From Helicobacteraceae bacterium (GTDB taxonomy: Bacteria; Campylobacterota; Campylobacteria; Campylobacterales; Sulfurimonadaceae): a stretch of 32,033 nucleotides of DNA. The translations under genes were made by a program, and so were the position numbers. Location of the stretch: assembly GCA_027066325.1 (NCBI GenBank), contig JAMONY010000048.1, positions 1 through 32,033 of the forward strand, read 5' to 3'. A model generated the notes under the pieces. That model saw nothing but the letters and a program-made list of their open reading frames with translations. It was not told the DNA's origin and searched no databases. Shown here piece after piece: positions 7,921 to 21,552 of this stretch (position 1 is the stretch's first letter; each line of letters starts with the position of its first letter).

Positions 7921-9249
7921 ATGAATATTGGCAATACTGTATTAGAGATGTTAAAAGATGAGGTAACTGAAGTTGAGTATGATCGTTTCATAAAACAGCT
8001 AAACTATAATGCTCGCTCATCCAAAAGTGATATAGCTATATTTGATGCGCCAAATCAACTAGTAGCAAACTGGATCAAAACACGATATACACAAAAATTG
8101 GAGCAGCTATTTGAGTTAAAAACCTCATTTAGAGTGGTAGTAAAAATACAGGCAAAAAAGGGTAAAACAGGCTCTGTAAAAAACTCTGCAACTACCCAAA
8201 CATCATCAAGTGAAAATATCCGTCAAAATACACTAAATCCATCTTATACATTTGAAAATTTTATCACAGGTGCATCAAATCAGTTTGCATACTCAGCTGC
8301 AAAAAGTGTTAGTCAAAAACCAGGGGAGATCTATAATCCTCTATTTTTATATGGTGGAGTAGGACTTGGAAAGACTCACCTTATGCAAGCCATAGGCAAT
8401 ACAGTCATAAACCATGGTAAAAATATTATCTATACTACAGTTGAACAGTTTTTAAATGATTTTACAAGACATCTTCACAACAATAACATGGATAGCTTTA
8501 AAAGTAAATATCGCCAATGTGATCTACTTCTCATAGATGATGTACAATTTTTGAGCAACAAAATACAGACTCAAGAGGAGTTTTTTCACACATTTGAAGA
8601 GTTACGCAATAGTGGCAAACAGATTGTTATGACATCAGATAAGCCACCAAAAAAGATCACGGGTCTAGAGCAGAGACTACAGAGTCGTTTTGAGTGGGGT
8701 TTAGTTACAGATATACAGCCACCAGAACTTGAAACAAAGATAGCAATTATCAAAAAAAAGTGTGAGATCAACAGAGTAACATTAGATAATGATGTCATAA
8801 ATTATATAGCAACAGTTATAGATAATAACACTAGAGAGATAGAAGGAATACTATCAAAATTACATGCATATGCTCAACTAATGCATCAAGATATCACTCT
8901 AGATTTTACAAAAAATGTTCTTCGTGAGCAGCTACAAGAGAAGCAAAATAGTGTAGATATAGACTCCATACTAAAAACAGTAGCACATGAGTTAAATGTA
9001 AAACCATCAGAGATCAGATCTAAAAATCGCTCACGCATTGTAGTGTATGCTAGAAGGGTAGCCATATATCTCACAAGAGAGCTAACACAACTCTCAATGC
9101 CACAAATAGCGCAATATTTTGGTATGAAAGATCATACAGCAGTTAGCCATACAATGAAAAAAATAAACTCACTTTTTGAAAACGATGAAGAGTTTAAGAT
9201 CAAAATAGATGAGCTTTACAATAAAATCTCATCTTCAAAGAGGAATTAA
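7921..9249 (+). CDS. dnaA: Chromosomal replication initiator DnaA (proposed start 7921; tracked ORF starts 7909)
   Basis: PLFLYGGVGLGKTHLMQAIGN Walker A, LLIDDVQFL Walker B, DHTAVSHTMKKI domain IV; GAGG SD before ATG 7921. Confidence 0.97.
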   Translation: MNIGNTVLEMLKDEVTEVEYDRFIKQLNYNARSSKSDIAIFDAPNQLVANWIKTRYTQKLEQLFELKTSFRVVVKIQAKKGKTGSVKNSATTQTSSSENIRQNTLNPSYTFENFITGASNQFAYSAAKSVSQKPGEIYNPLFLYGGVGLGKTHLMQAIGNTVINHGKNIIYTTVEQFLNDFTRHLHNNNMDSFKSKYRQCDLLLIDDVQFLSNKIQTQEEFFHTFEELRNSGKQIVMTSDKPPKKITGLEQRLQSRFEWGLVTDIQPPELETKIAIIKKKCEINRVTLDNDVINYIATVIDNNTREIEGILSKLHAYAQLMHQDITLDFTKNVLREQLQEKQNSVDIDSILKTVAHELNVKPSEIRSKNRSRIVVYARRVAIYLTRELTQLSMPQIAQYFGMKDHTAVSHTMKKINSLFENDEEFKIKIDELYNKISSSKRN

Positions 9250-9311
9250 TTATATTATTTATACATTTTATGTATAATCTGGTAAAATTGTTTATGAAGT
9301 TTTGTACTAGA

Positions 9312-9449
9312 TGTGAAAATATGTGATGAAATACAACTAAACTTTTCACATCTCAAAGTTCGCTAGATAGAGTGTTTGTAGCTAGATTTCACCTATTCAC
9401 GCTATACTACTACTATCTATTAAAATATTATAATTATAGAGGGTTCGTG
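9312..9449. promoter_or_regulatory. oriC2-like region: DnaA boxes, DnaA-trio-like CTACTACTA and AT-rich stretch
   Basis: TGTGAAAAT 9312-9320(-), TGTGATGAA 9322-9330(-, weak), CTTTTCACA 9342-9350(+), CTATTCACG 9393-9401(+), CTACTACTA 9407-9415, then TCTATTAAAATATTATAATTATAG. Confidence 0.7.
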
Positions 9450-10520
9450 ATGAAAATCAAAATATCAAAAAGTATCTTAGAAAATCTATTGGCATACTCT
9501 GTACCATTCATTGAAAAAAAAGATGAGTCTGCTATAACATCACATATCTACATAGAGTCATCAGCATCAAACACTCTTCTAATAAAAGCAACTGATAATG
9601 AGATAGGATTAAACATACAGACCTCTCAACTAACCATAGATGAACCAGGTATAGCAACTGCTAATGGTAAAAAATTACTAGACATAGTTAGGATATTAAA
9701 AGATGGTGAGATAGATATACAGACCTCAGCAAATACTCTAACTATAAAACAGGATCACTCACTATTTAAACTCCCTATGTTTAACGCTTCAGAGTATCCA
9801 CAGTCTCTCATTTTAGATGATGAATTGCCAGTTAACATAGACTCAAAAGATCTTATAAGTTCACTAAAAAAGATCTCACCAGCTATAGACTCTAACAATC
9901 CAAAATTTGAGTTAAATGGTGCTCTTATAGACTTTAAAGATAACAAGATCAATTTTGCAGCAACTGATACAAGAAGATTAGCAGTTGTTGAGATAGAGAG
10001 TCAAACACCTACACAATTATCTCTAATCATCCCAAAAAAAGCTATTTTAGAGATTCAAAAACTTTTTTGCAATAATATATCAATCTATTATAATCAGACA
10101 AATCTTATGATAAAATCTGATCAATTTACATTTTTTACAAAACTTATAAATGGTCAATTCCCAGAATTTAAAAGAATCATACCAACCTCTACAAGACTTA
10201 GTATCACACTCAATAAGAGCACAATTATAGATGCTATAAAACAGATTACAACAGTATCACAAGATATTAAAATAACTTTTGAATCAGATCAAATTCAGTT
10301 TGATAGTCTAAATGAAGACAATATCAAAGCTTCAACCCAGATAGAGTCTAAAACAGATGTAGATGAGACATTTTTATTGGCATTTAATAGCAGATATATT
10401 TTAGATTTTTTATCTCACATAGATGAACAAACTTTTACAATAGAGCTTAATGAACCAACTCTACCATTTGTACTTAAAAGTCAAAACTTTAAAACAGTCA
10501 TAATGCCTATTATCATCTAA
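9450..10520 (+). CDS. dnaN: DNA polymerase III beta sliding clamp (proposed start 9450)
   Basis: MKIKISKSILENLLAYSVPFIEKK; ATDTRRLAVVE; LPFVLKSQNFKTVIMPI C-terminus. The 26-aa N-terminal extension from 9372 overlaps oriC2-like motifs and does not look like DnaN. Confidence 0.95.
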   Translation: MKIKISKSILENLLAYSVPFIEKKDESAITSHIYIESSASNTLLIKATDNEIGLNIQTSQLTIDEPGIATANGKKLLDIVRILKDGEIDIQTSANTLTIKQDHSLFKLPMFNASEYPQSLILDDELPVNIDSKDLISSLKKISPAIDSNNPKFELNGALIDFKDNKINFAATDTRRLAVVEIESQTPTQLSLIIPKKAILEIQKLFCNNISIYYNQTNLMIKSDQFTFFTKLINGQFPEFKRIIPTSTRLSITLNKSTIIDAIKQITTVSQDIKITFESDQIQFDSLNEDNIKASTQIESKTDVDETFLLAFNSRYILDFLSHIDEQTFTIELNEPTLPFVLKSQNFKTVIMPIII

Positions 10521-10563
10521 AAAAATATTTAACCGTATATTTAACTCTTTTTGGATAAAATAG

Positions 10564-12905
<2,342 letters not shown>

Positions 12906-12906
<1 letters not shown>

Positions 12907-14309
12907 TGCTCTATTCAGAACTACAAGAGAGACAGAATCGTTTTAAATTAGCACTTAGAATGGGGTTACCACTCTTTTTGTTAGCTATTATAAGTATATC
13001 TTCTATGCTTATAACCTATTTTTCAAAGATACCATCAAATTTTATCATAGCCTCAGTTGCACTGTTGGCTATTATGATCTACTATCTATTTTATCTTATA
13101 TATCAAGGCTTTAGTGAGAGGATAACAGATCCTGTAACAAAAGCTTTTTCACGCGAATATTTTACAAAATATATAGACTCAAAGATAAAAAAAAAGCTCT
13201 ACACAGTTGTACTATTTAGCATAGATAATTTACAAGAGATCAACTCTCAATATGGATTTTTAAATGGTGATATAGTATTGAGAAAAAGTGTAAAATTGCT
13301 CAATGAGTATTTCAGTGAAAAGATAGCACAACAAGTTAGTATTGTTCACTTTAAAGGCGGAGATTTTATAGTTGTTATAGAGGGTTCAAAAGAGTTATAT
13401 CGTAGCACTATAGAGCTTATGTTTATAAAGTTTAAAGAGATAAGTATAGATGAGATAGAGATCAATATCTCAGGTGCTATGAGTGATACAACACATATAG
13501 ATAGCTTTGAGATGGCAGCTCAAAGACTCTTTGAGTTGCAGTTAGAAGATAGAGATATGTTTGATGATGATGAGATAGATCTAAGCAGGCTTGATACTAT
13601 GGTAATTAAAGCAGTAGAAGATAGATCATTCTCCTATAGATATCAAGTAGTTTTTAGAGATAGTGAGAGATACATATGTGAACTATCGATAAAACTCATC
13701 ATAGAAGATGGTAAACTTATCCATCAAAAGCGGTTTATGCCTATAGTTAGTAAACTTGGGCTTTTACGCTCTTTTGATGAGGCTACCGTTAATCATGCTA
13801 TAGATCTTATACCAACTCTTAAAAGTGAAATCGTTGCAGTTACTATCTCACCATCTACTCTTAGAAGTAATCTATTTTTAGAGAAGATGATTATACTATT
13901 TTCCAATAATGAGACTTTAAAAAATAGACTGCTATTTATCATAAGTGAATATAGCTATTTTTACAATATTGAACACTTCAATAACCAGATTCAAGCCTAT
14001 AGACGCGCTGGTATTAAGATAGCCATAGATAGAGTAGGTGGGCTTCACTCATCATTTAGATATTTTAGTGAGATAGATGTTGATGTGATCCGTTTTGAGA
14101 CTCATTTTACTAAAGAGTTGAGTAGCAATAAGATTCAAGCAGTGCTTAAAGGCATCACAAATAGTGCAAAAATTCTAAAGACTAAGAGCTGGATAAGATT
14201 GATTGAGAATCAGGAGCAGTTAGATATTGTAAAAAGCATAGATATTGATCTGATACAAGGTAATTTTTTAGCACCTATAGATACATTTAAAGATAAAGGT
14301 AGAGAGTGA
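12906..14309 (+). CDS. Membrane-anchored degenerate GGDEF-EAL (c-di-GMP-related) protein
   Basis: Two hydrophobic helices, DPVTKAFSREYFTKYI GGDEF-domain start, KGGDFIVVI in place of GG(D/E)EF, ELSIKL in place of EALLR, DRVGG in place of DDFG; start overlaps gyrB stop. Confidence 0.75.
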
Positions 14310-14692
14310 AATACGGAGAGAGAGCAGTAGAAGAGTTTGATATAGAAAAAGATTTAGAGATATGGAAAAATTCACATAAGCGAGACTATCTAGTTAAGAT
14401 AACTCTACCAGAGTTTAGCTGTTTATGCCCTAGAAGTGGTTACCCAGATTTTGCAACTATATACCTAGAGTATATACCTTCTGAGTGGGTAGTTGAGTTG
14501 AAGGCTATTAAGCTCTATATTAACTCATTTCGTAACCGTTATATCTCACATGAAGATAGTGCCAATGAGATATATGAGGCTTTAGAGCAGAAGTTAAAAC
14601 CAAAATATATAAAACTATTAGTGGAGTTTAATCCACGAGGTAATGTCCACACAAGCATAGAGATAGATAGCACAAAAATAGAGGTGAGATAG
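14306..14692 (+). CDS. queF: NADPH-dependent 7-cyano-7-deazaguanine reductase QueF (GTG start)
   Basis: [22 protein letters not shown] and [20 protein letters not shown]; overlaps preceding stop. Confidence 0.95.
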   Translation: MKYGERAVEEFDIEKDLEIWKNSHKRDYLVKITLPEFSCLCPRSGYPDFATIYLEYIPSEWVVELKAIKLYINSFRNRYISHEDSANEIYEALEQKLKPKYIKLLVEFNPRGNVHTSIEIDSTKIEVR

Positions 14693-14693
14693 T

Positions 14694-15401
14694 ATGGGAA
14701 GAGCATTTGAGTATAGAAAAGCGGCAAAAGAGAAGCGGTGGGGCAATATGTCGAGGATATTTCCAAAATTAGCTAAATCTATCACCATGGCAGCAAAAGC
14801 TGGAAGTAGTGATCCAGATATGAATCCACAGTTAAGACTTGCTATTAGTAATGCTAAAAATCAAAATATGCCAAAAGATAACATAGAAGCAGCTATTAAG
14901 CGAGCAAGTGGCAAAGATGCAGCTGACATAAGTGAGGTTAACTTTGAAGGCAAAGCAGCTTATGGAGCACTCATATTTGTAGAGTGTGCAACTGATAACA
15001 ATACAAGAACAGTTGCAAATGTGCGTAGCTATTTTAACAAACTAGGTGGAGAGTTATTAAAAAATGGCTCATTAGAGTTTATGTTTGATAGAAAAGCACT
15101 ATTTTTAATAGAAAAAGGTGACATAGATTGTGAAGAGCTAGAGCTAGAGCTTATAGATGCAGGTTTAGAGGAGTTGGTTGAACATGAGGATGATCTCTAT
15201 CTCTATGGAGACTATACATCATTTGGAACATTAGCACAAGCTTTAGAGAGTATGGGTATAGATGTTAAAAAAGCCTCTTTACAACGCATACCAAATAATC
15301 CTCAACCATTTAGTGAAGAGCAGATGGTAGAGGTTGAGAAACTTATAGACCGTCTAGAAGAGGATGATGATGTCCAAGCTGTATATACCAATATAGAGTA
15401 A
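14694..15401 (+). CDS. YebC/PmpR family protein (TACO1 family)
   Basis: [61 protein letters not shown]. Confidence 0.95.
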   Translation: MGRAFEYRKAAKEKRWGNMSRIFPKLAKSITMAAKAGSSDPDMNPQLRLAISNAKNQNMPKDNIEAAIKRASGKDAADISEVNFEGKAAYGALIFVECATDNNTRTVANVRSYFNKLGGELLKNGSLEFMFDRKALFLIEKGDIDCEELELELIDAGLEELVEHEDDLYLYGDYTSFGTLAQALESMGIDVKKASLQRIPNNPQPFSEEQMVEVEKLIDRLEEDDDVQAVYTNIE

Positions 15402-15404
15402 AAT

Positions 15405-16883
15405 ATGAAAAAACAGACTAAGATACTTGCAACGCTAGGACCATCATCACAAAGTGTTGATACAATAGTGCAGATGATAAGAGCTGGTGCTAATCTATTT
15501 AGACTCAACTTTAGCCATGGTACACATGAGTATCATAAACAGATGTTAGACAAGGTACAAAAAGCTTCAGAGCAGTGTGGGCTTTTTGTAGGTATCTTAC
15601 AAGATATAAGTGGTCCAAAAGTGCGCATAGGTGAAGTAGATGGTAGGTTAGAGCTAGAGAGTGGTGATCTGTTAGAGTTTGTAAGAGATGATGTTATTGG
15701 CTCATTTATAGAGCCTCATAGAGCGCGTGTTAGTCTAAATCAACCAGTATTACTAGATAGAGTTGAGGTTGATCAGATGATATTTTTAGCAGATGGTAGC
15801 TTGCGTACTAAAGTGATATCTAAAGATTCCAATACTGTTATCTGTGAAGTGCAAAATAGCGCCACCATCACATCAAAAAAAGGTGTAAACTTTCCTCAGA
15901 CAGTATTGGGGTTAGATGTTTTAACTCAAAAAGATAGAGATGATATGGCATGGGGTGTTAAACATGGTGTAGATTTTATGGCTATCTCATTTGTACAGTC
16001 TGCAAAAGATATGCAAGATGCAAGAGATCACCTATCTTCACTAGGCGGAACTCAGCAGTTAGTAGCAAAGATTGAGAAGTTTGATGCGGTTGAGAACATA
16101 GACTCTATACTTAAACTAAGTGATGCTATCATGGTAGCAAGAGGTGATCTTGGTATTGAGATACCATATTTTAAAGTACCAACCGTACAGAAGATGCTCA
16201 TCAAAAAAGCAAATGAAGCTCACAAACCAGTCATAACAGCTACTCAGATGCTACTATCTATGACCTCTTCAGAGAGAGCTACAAGGGCAGAGATATCAGA
16301 TGTTGCAAATGCAGTACTTGATGGTACTGACTGTGTAATGCTCTCAGAAGAGAGTGCGGTAGGAGAGTATCCTATCAAGTCAGTAGTAGCTATGACACAT
16401 ACTATTGTTGAAATCGAGAAGATATATCCACACTATAAACTCTCTACATTTACTAACAATGATGAGATGGACGCTATCAATGAGTCAGCGGTTTTGATGT
16501 CAAAACGGATCAATGCAAAGGCGATACTAGCTATCACAAGTTCAGGACAGTCTGCTAAAAAACTATCACGCTATCGTCCAAAAAAACCGATTTTAGCAGT
16601 AACTCATGATATCGTAACAGCAAGATCACTTACGCTAGTATGGGGAGTTGCTCCAGCATTTTTAACACTTACAGATAGTGTAGATGAGATGCTTATAGAG
16701 GTTATTCAGAGCGGGATAGCTAGAGGAGTGTTAGATAAAAATAGCTCATATATCTTAACAGCAGGTGATCCTGTAGGAGTACCTGGTACAACCAATACCA
16801 TAAAAATTTTACGCAAAAATGAGATAGAGTATTTTGCTTCAGCAACCCTAAAGCAGTGTACTCAAGAGATGCCACGCGGATAG
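15405..16883 (+). CDS. pyk: Pyruvate kinase
   Basis: TKILATLGPSS, RLNFSHG, DISGPKVRIGE, MVARGDLGIEIP, KPVITATQML, DGTDCVMLSEESAVGEYP. Confidence 0.97.
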   Translation: MKKQTKILATLGPSSQSVDTIVQMIRAGANLFRLNFSHGTHEYHKQMLDKVQKASEQCGLFVGILQDISGPKVRIGEVDGRLELESGDLLEFVRDDVIGSFIEPHRARVSLNQPVLLDRVEVDQMIFLADGSLRTKVISKDSNTVICEVQNSATITSKKGVNFPQTVLGLDVLTQKDRDDMAWGVKHGVDFMAISFVQSAKDMQDARDHLSSLGGTQQLVAKIEKFDAVENIDSILKLSDAIMVARGDLGIEIPYFKVPTVQKMLIKKANEAHKPVITATQMLLSMTSSERATRAEISDVANAVLDGTDCVMLSEESAVGEYPIKSVVAMTHTIVEIEKIYPHYKLSTFTNNDEMDAINESAVLMSKRINAKAILAITSSGQSAKKLSRYRPKKPILAVTHDIVTARSLTLVWGVAPAFLTLTDSVDEMLIEVIQSGIARGVLDKNSSYILTAGDPVGVPGTTNTIKILRKNEIEYFASATLKQCTQEMPRG

Positions 16884-16891
16884 GTCAAAAA

Positions 16892-17674
16892 CTAAAGCAC
16901 TATAACCTCTAACTCCAGTTCTATATCATATCTTTGTAGCACTCTTTTTTTTGCTAACTCTATGAGTGTTATGGCATCTTGATAGGTACCTTCTCCTAAA
17001 TTTACTAAGAAGTTGGCATGTCTATCGCTAAATGCCATGTCTGCTATGCGGTACCCTTTAAGTCCAACTAACTCTATGAGTTTACCAGCATACTCTTGTG
17101 GTGGGTTCTTGAAGAGACTGCCAGCACTTGGCTCTTTTGGTTGATTGACTCTTAAGCCTTTAAATAGCTCTATTTTTCTCTCATCAAATCCATTTTGTAG
17201 AGTAAACTTTGCTTCAAATATGACATCTTTGATATCACTATATCTGTACAAAAACTCTGCTTTATCTGCATCTATCCAGCCATGTTTGGTACGAAAAGAG
17301 AGCAGGTAGTTGCTAGTCTCATACTCTTTAAGCCCAGCATTCATCTTTATAGCACCACCTATAGTACCTGGCAGGTGTGATAAGAACTCAAAATTTGCTA
17401 TGTTGTGTTTACGACAAAATGAGACAACTCGACCATTTGGCGTAGCTGCACCTATGTGTAGAGTCTGATCTGTTATTTTGATAAAACTAAACTTTTTAGA
17501 GAGCTTCATTAGAGGGGGTGGAGTAGGGCTAAATAGTATATTTGTAGCTCCTGCTATGAGGACTCTACTAGATGGATACTCATCTGAGTCTATGATAAAG
17601 AGCTCAACTACACCACCTATGCCTATAGAGCTTAGGCGTGAGAGATTAGCTTTAACTAAACCTGTACTCTTCAT
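16892..17674 (-). CDS. murB: UDP-N-acetylmuramate dehydrogenase (short form)
   Basis: SIGIGGVVELF, LPGTIGGAIKMNAG, PSAGSLFKNP, FLVNLGEGTYQD. Confidence 0.88.
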   Translation of the reverse strand: MKSTGLVKANLSRLSSIGIGGVVELFIIDSDEYPSSRVLIAGATNILFSPTPPPLMKLSKKFSFIKITDQTLHIGAATPNGRVVSFCRKHNIANFEFLSHLPGTIGGAIKMNAGLKEYETSNYLLSFRTKHGWIDADKAEFLYRYSDIKDVIFEAKFTLQNGFDERKIELFKGLRVNQPKEPSAGSLFKNPPQEYAGKLIELVGLKGYRIADMAFSDRHANFLVNLGEGTYQDAITLIELAKKRVLQRYDIELELEVIVL

Positions 17675-18524
17675 ACTCTCTAGGAATCATAAAATCTTCT
17701 GCTCTTATAGGAGTCTCATAGAAGCCGTGTTGATACCCTATCTCATATAGTTTATCTATAGCTTTTAACTGTATGCTACTTAACTCTACTGACTCATCAT
17801 TAGCATATAGCTCTAGATACTTCTGTAGTGTGGGAGCATCTATGCGCACAAGAGAGTTTTTTATGAGCAGTTCACATAGCTCATCTTTGCGCTCTCTTGC
17901 AACTTCTACAGCCTTTGTGAGAGTTTTTTCATATTCAATAGCTTTTAGTAGTGGCAAAGAGCGGCGAATTGCCATACCACCAAGGGGTAGAGGCAACTCC
18001 TCTTTGGCAAGCTCAGACCATATATCCCACAACTCTCTCTCAACTTCAAGTGAGTTATCGTAAGTTAAAATACTCTCATGTATGATCACTCCAGCATCAA
18101 CCTTGCCATCTATAACAGCCTGTTCTATCTCTAAAAAATTCATATAGATTATGCGTGCATCAGGATAGGCTATGCGAAATAGCATAGCATTTGTAGTGTA
18201 GGTGCCACTTAGTGCCACTCTAAAATTTCTCTTAAGGGAGCGACCTTTCTGTTTTATAAGTTTTGGACCATACCCCTCTCCAAAACTAACAGCAGTTCGT
18301 AAAAGCGCATACTCATCTTTGATGTGCGGATATAGCGCAAAAGAGATGGCAGTTATATCATATGTGCCACTTAATGCTTGTTCATTGAGAGTCTCAATAT
18401 CTAGGGCTATGTTGTCAAATGTAGTGTTGTCCATACTAACCCAACCAAACTTTATGGCATAATACATGAAGATGTCATCAGCATCAGGTGAGTGAGCTAT
18501 TAATATTTTTCTATTCATTAACAC
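17652..18524 (-). CDS. mqnD: 1,4-dihydroxy-6-naphthoate synthase-like protein (futalosine menaquinone pathway, MqnD family)
   Basis: IAHSPDADDIFMYYAI start, ISFALYP, GEGYGPKLI, DAGVIIHESILTY, LPLPLGGMAIRR; overlaps murB start by 23 bp. Confidence 0.78.
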   Translation of the reverse strand: MLMNRKILIAHSPDADDIFMYYAIKFGWVSMDNTTFDNIALDIETLNEQALSGTYDITAISFALYPHIKDEYALLRTAVSFGEGYGPKLIKQKGRSLKRNFRVALSGTYTTNAMLFRIAYPDARIIYMNFLEIEQAVIDGKVDAGVIIHESILTYDNSLEVERELWDIWSELAKEELPLPLGGMAIRRSLPLLKAIEYEKTLTKAVEVARERKDELCELLIKNSLVRIDAPTLQKYLELYANDESVELSSIQLKAIDKLYEIGYQHGFYETPIRAEDFMIPREYEEYRFS

Positions 18525-18581
18525 AATTTTAGCAACCTTTGGCTAAAATTACACCAATAAAACAGAATATGGAGCAGAGCT

Positions 18582-19619
18582 ATGGACGCAAACAAGCAAA
18601 AATCGCTAGATTTGGCGATAAAACAGATAGACAAAGCGTTTGGCAAAGGCACTTTGATGCGTCTTGGCGATAAAGAGATAGAGCCTATCGGTGCCATAAG
18701 CACAGGCTCTATAGGGTTAGATTTAGCTCTTGGTATCAACGGAGTGCCTGAGGGGCGTGTTGTTGAGATCTATGGCCCAGAGAGCTCAGGCAAGACAACC
18801 CTAGCACTCCAGATAACAGCACAATGTCAGAAAAAGGGTGGTATCTGTGCGTTTATAGATGCAGAACATGCTCTTGATGTAGGGTATGCTAAAAACTTAG
18901 GTGTAGATGTTGAAAATCTGCTCATATCTCAGCCAGATTATGGTGAGCAGGCACTAGATATAGTTGAGACACTGGCGCGCTCAGGTGCTGTTAATCTGCT
19001 GGTTATAGATTCAGTAGCAGCACTTACGCCAAAAGTTGAGATTGATGGTGAGATGAATGATCAGCAAGTGGGTGTGCAGGCAAGGCTTATGTCAAAAGCG
19101 TTGCGCAAACTAACTGGTGTGCTTCATAAGATGAATACAACCGTGATCTTTATCAATCAACTTAGAATGAAGATTGGCATGATGGGATATGGCTCTCCAG
19201 AGACTACTACTGGTGGCAACGCACTTAAATTTTACGCTTCTATACGGATAGATGTACGCCGTATAGCTTCACTAAAGCAGGGCGAGTCTCAGATAGGAAA
19301 TCGAGTAAAAGCAAAAGTTATCAAAAACAAAGTAGCACCACCATTTCGTCAAGCAGAGTTTGATATCATGTTTGGTGAGGGTATCTCAAAAGAGGGAGAG
19401 CTGGTAGACTATGGAGTTAAACTAGATATTATCGATAAGAGTGGTGCTTGGTTTAGCTACAATGATCAGAAACTAGGACAGGGGCGTGAAAATGTAAAAC
19501 TAAAGTTCAAAGATGAACCGGAGTTGGCTAGTGAGATTGAGAATAAGATACGAGAAGCCATGGGCATGAGTAATATTATGCAGATGGATCCGATAGAGAT
19601 GAATGAGGCAGATGTATGA
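18582..19619 (+). CDS. recA: Recombinase RecA
   Basis: [42 protein letters not shown]. Confidence 0.99.
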   Translation: MDANKQKSLDLAIKQIDKAFGKGTLMRLGDKEIEPIGAISTGSIGLDLALGINGVPEGRVVEIYGPESSGKTTLALQITAQCQKKGGICAFIDAEHALDVGYAKNLGVDVENLLISQPDYGEQALDIVETLARSGAVNLLVIDSVAALTPKVEIDGEMNDQQVGVQARLMSKALRKLTGVLHKMNTTVIFINQLRMKIGMMGYGSPETTTGGNALKFYASIRIDVRRIASLKQGESQIGNRVKAKVIKNKVAPPFRQAEFDIMFGEGISKEGELVDYGVKLDIIDKSGAWFSYNDQKLGQGRENVKLKFKDEPELASEIENKIREAMGMSNIMQMDPIEMNEADV

Positions 19620-20884
19620 TTTTTATAGATAGCGTAAGTGCAATAGAGGTTATGGATTCAAGAGGCAATCCTACAGTAAAAGCAACAGTAGCTCTAAGTG
19701 ATGGTACAGTACAGAGTGCTATAGTTCCAAGTGGAGCAAGCACGGGCAAGAGAGAGGCGTTAGAGCTGCGTGATGCAGATGAGCGATATATGGGTAAAGG
19801 TGTTCTGCAGGCTGTAAGTCATGTCAACCATCAGATAGCAGATGAGCTAGTTGGAATGAGTCCATTTAATCAAGCAGATATAGATGCTTGTATGAAGGTG
19901 TTGGATGGCACACCAAACTATGCTACTCTTGGTGCAAATGCTGTTCTTGGTGTATCTATGGCAGTAGCGCGTGCAGCAGCAGATAGCCTGAAAATGCCAC
20001 TTTATCGCTATCTTGGTGGCGCAAATGCGATGACTATTCCTACTCCAATGCTTAATATCATCAATGGTGGAAGCCATGCTGATAATAGTGTTGATTTTCA
20101 AGAGTATATGATTGTTCCTGTCGGATTCGAAGATTTTGCTGAGGGTTTACGAGCTTCTGCTGAGGTGTATCATAACTTAAAAGCTATACTAAAAGCTAAA
20201 AAGCACAATACAGCACTTGGTGATGAGGGTGGTTTTGCACCTGACCTTAGCTCAAATGAAGAGCCTATTCAGATCATTTTAGAAGCTATTGAAAAAGCTG
20301 GTTACAAAGCTGGTGAGCAGATCGCTATCGCTTTAGATGTTGCTGCTTCTGAGTTGGTTGTTGATGGTGGTTACAGACTAGATTCTGAAAACCGTACCGT
20401 TACATCTGCGCAGTTAGTTGACTATTATGCTGATCTATGTTCAAAGTATCCTATTGTTTCTATTGAAGATGGTCTGAGTGAAGATGATTGGGATGGCTTT
20501 AAACTAATGACTGAGAGACTTGGCGATACAGTACAGATCGTTGGTGATGACCTTTTTGTTACAAATGTAAATATCTTAAATGAAGGGATCCAAAAAGGGA
20601 TTGCTAACTCTATTTTGATCAAACCAAACCAGATCGGTTCTGTAAGTGAAACAATGCTTACTGTGCGTCTTGCTCAAAGAAACGGTTACACTTGTGTTAT
20701 GAGTCACCGTTCAGGTGAGAGTGAAGATGCTTTTATAGCTGATTTTGCTGTAGCACTTAACTGTGGTCAGATCAAAACAGGTTCAACCGCCCGTGGTGAG
20801 AGAACTGCTAAATATAACCGCCTTTTAGAGATTGAAAATGAGGTAATATATGGCGAATATTTGGGTAGTGAGCTGTTTGAGTAG
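19616..20884 (+). CDS. eno: Enolase
   Basis: [65 protein letters not shown] overlap with recA. Confidence 0.99.
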   Translation: MIFIDSVSAIEVMDSRGNPTVKATVALSDGTVQSAIVPSGASTGKREALELRDADERYMGKGVLQAVSHVNHQIADELVGMSPFNQADIDACMKVLDGTPNYATLGANAVLGVSMAVARAAADSLKMPLYRYLGGANAMTIPTPMLNIINGGSHADNSVDFQEYMIVPVGFEDFAEGLRASAEVYHNLKAILKAKKHNTALGDEGGFAPDLSSNEEPIQIILEAIEKAGYKAGEQIAIALDVAASELVVDGGYRLDSENRTVTSAQLVDYYADLCSKYPIVSIEDGLSEDDWDGFKLMTERLGDTVQIVGDDLFVTNVNILNEGIQKGIANSILIKPNQIGSVSETMLTVRLAQRNGYTCVMSHRSGESEDAFIADFAVALNCGQIKTGSTARGERTAKYNRLLEIENEVIYGEYLGSELFE

Positions 20885-20888
20885 CTAG

Positions 20889-21134
20889 ATGAGAGAGGCT
20901 CTTTTTGGCTTAAAGATATGGCAGCTCACTTTAGTTTTTATGGCTGTTGTACTATTTGCATTTTATATCGGTAATCTGATGTTTGGCGATGCTTCACTAT
21001 CGACACTGATGCAGATAGATGAGTATGAGGGGTATCTAATAAGTGAGATAGATCGACTAAAACATGATAATGCTGATCTACAGCGTGAATATTTTGACCT
21101 TTTAGGTCTATCTGCACCAGAGGAGATGGAGTGA
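20889..21134 (+). CDS. FtsB/DivIC-like septum formation initiator family small membrane protein
   Basis: One TM plus short heptad-like tail EYEGYLISEIDRLKHDNADLQREYFDLLGL; downstream of recA-eno. Confidence 0.6.
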   Translation: MREALFGLKIWQLTLVFMAVVLFAFYIGNLMFGDASLSTLMQIDEYEGYLISEIDRLKHDNADLQREYFDLLGLSAPEEME

Positions 21135-21529
21135 AATATCTACTTATTGTGCTATTGGCACTTACACTAAGTGCACGAGAAAATCCTTTTCAAGATCCAT
21201 TGATTAAGAGTAGTGCTGCTATATCTAAACAGACTCAAAAGGTAGATTTTAAAGAGATAGTGCTTATTTTCCAAGATAGCTCTATAGAGATCATCACAAA
21301 AGATAGACTAAAAGAGAAGTTGCTACTTAAAAACCCTGCTAAGATAGTATTAAACTTTAAGAGGAAGATCAATAGTGCTACAAGATCTAAAGAGTTAAAG
21401 ATAACACCATTCACCAAGGTTCGCATAGGCTCACATGGTAGCTACTATAGCATCGTAATAGATCTTGATAGATATAGAGGGTTTAAAGTTCAACAAAATA
21501 GCAGGGGCTATAAACTACAGCTCAAATAA
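21131..21529 (+). CDS. Secreted AMIN-domain-like protein
   Basis: Signal peptide MKYLLIVLLALTLSA; KNPAKIVLNFKRK...FTKVRIGSHGSYYSIVIDLD pattern; ATGA-type overlap with previous ORF. Confidence 0.55.
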   Translation: MKYLLIVLLALTLSARENPFQDPLIKSSAAISKQTQKVDFKEIVLIFQDSSIEIITKDRLKEKLLLKNPAKIVLNFKRKINSATRSKELKITPFTKVRIGSHGSYYSIVIDLDRYRGFKVQQNSRGYKLQLK

Positions 21530-21552
21530 CTAGTCTAATCTTTAAAAGCTTA

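Noticed and set aside
17478-18462. Plus-strand ORFs (90, 96, 86 aa) opposite murB and mqnD
   Set aside because: Ser/Arg-rich antisense shadows of real genes; no independent support.
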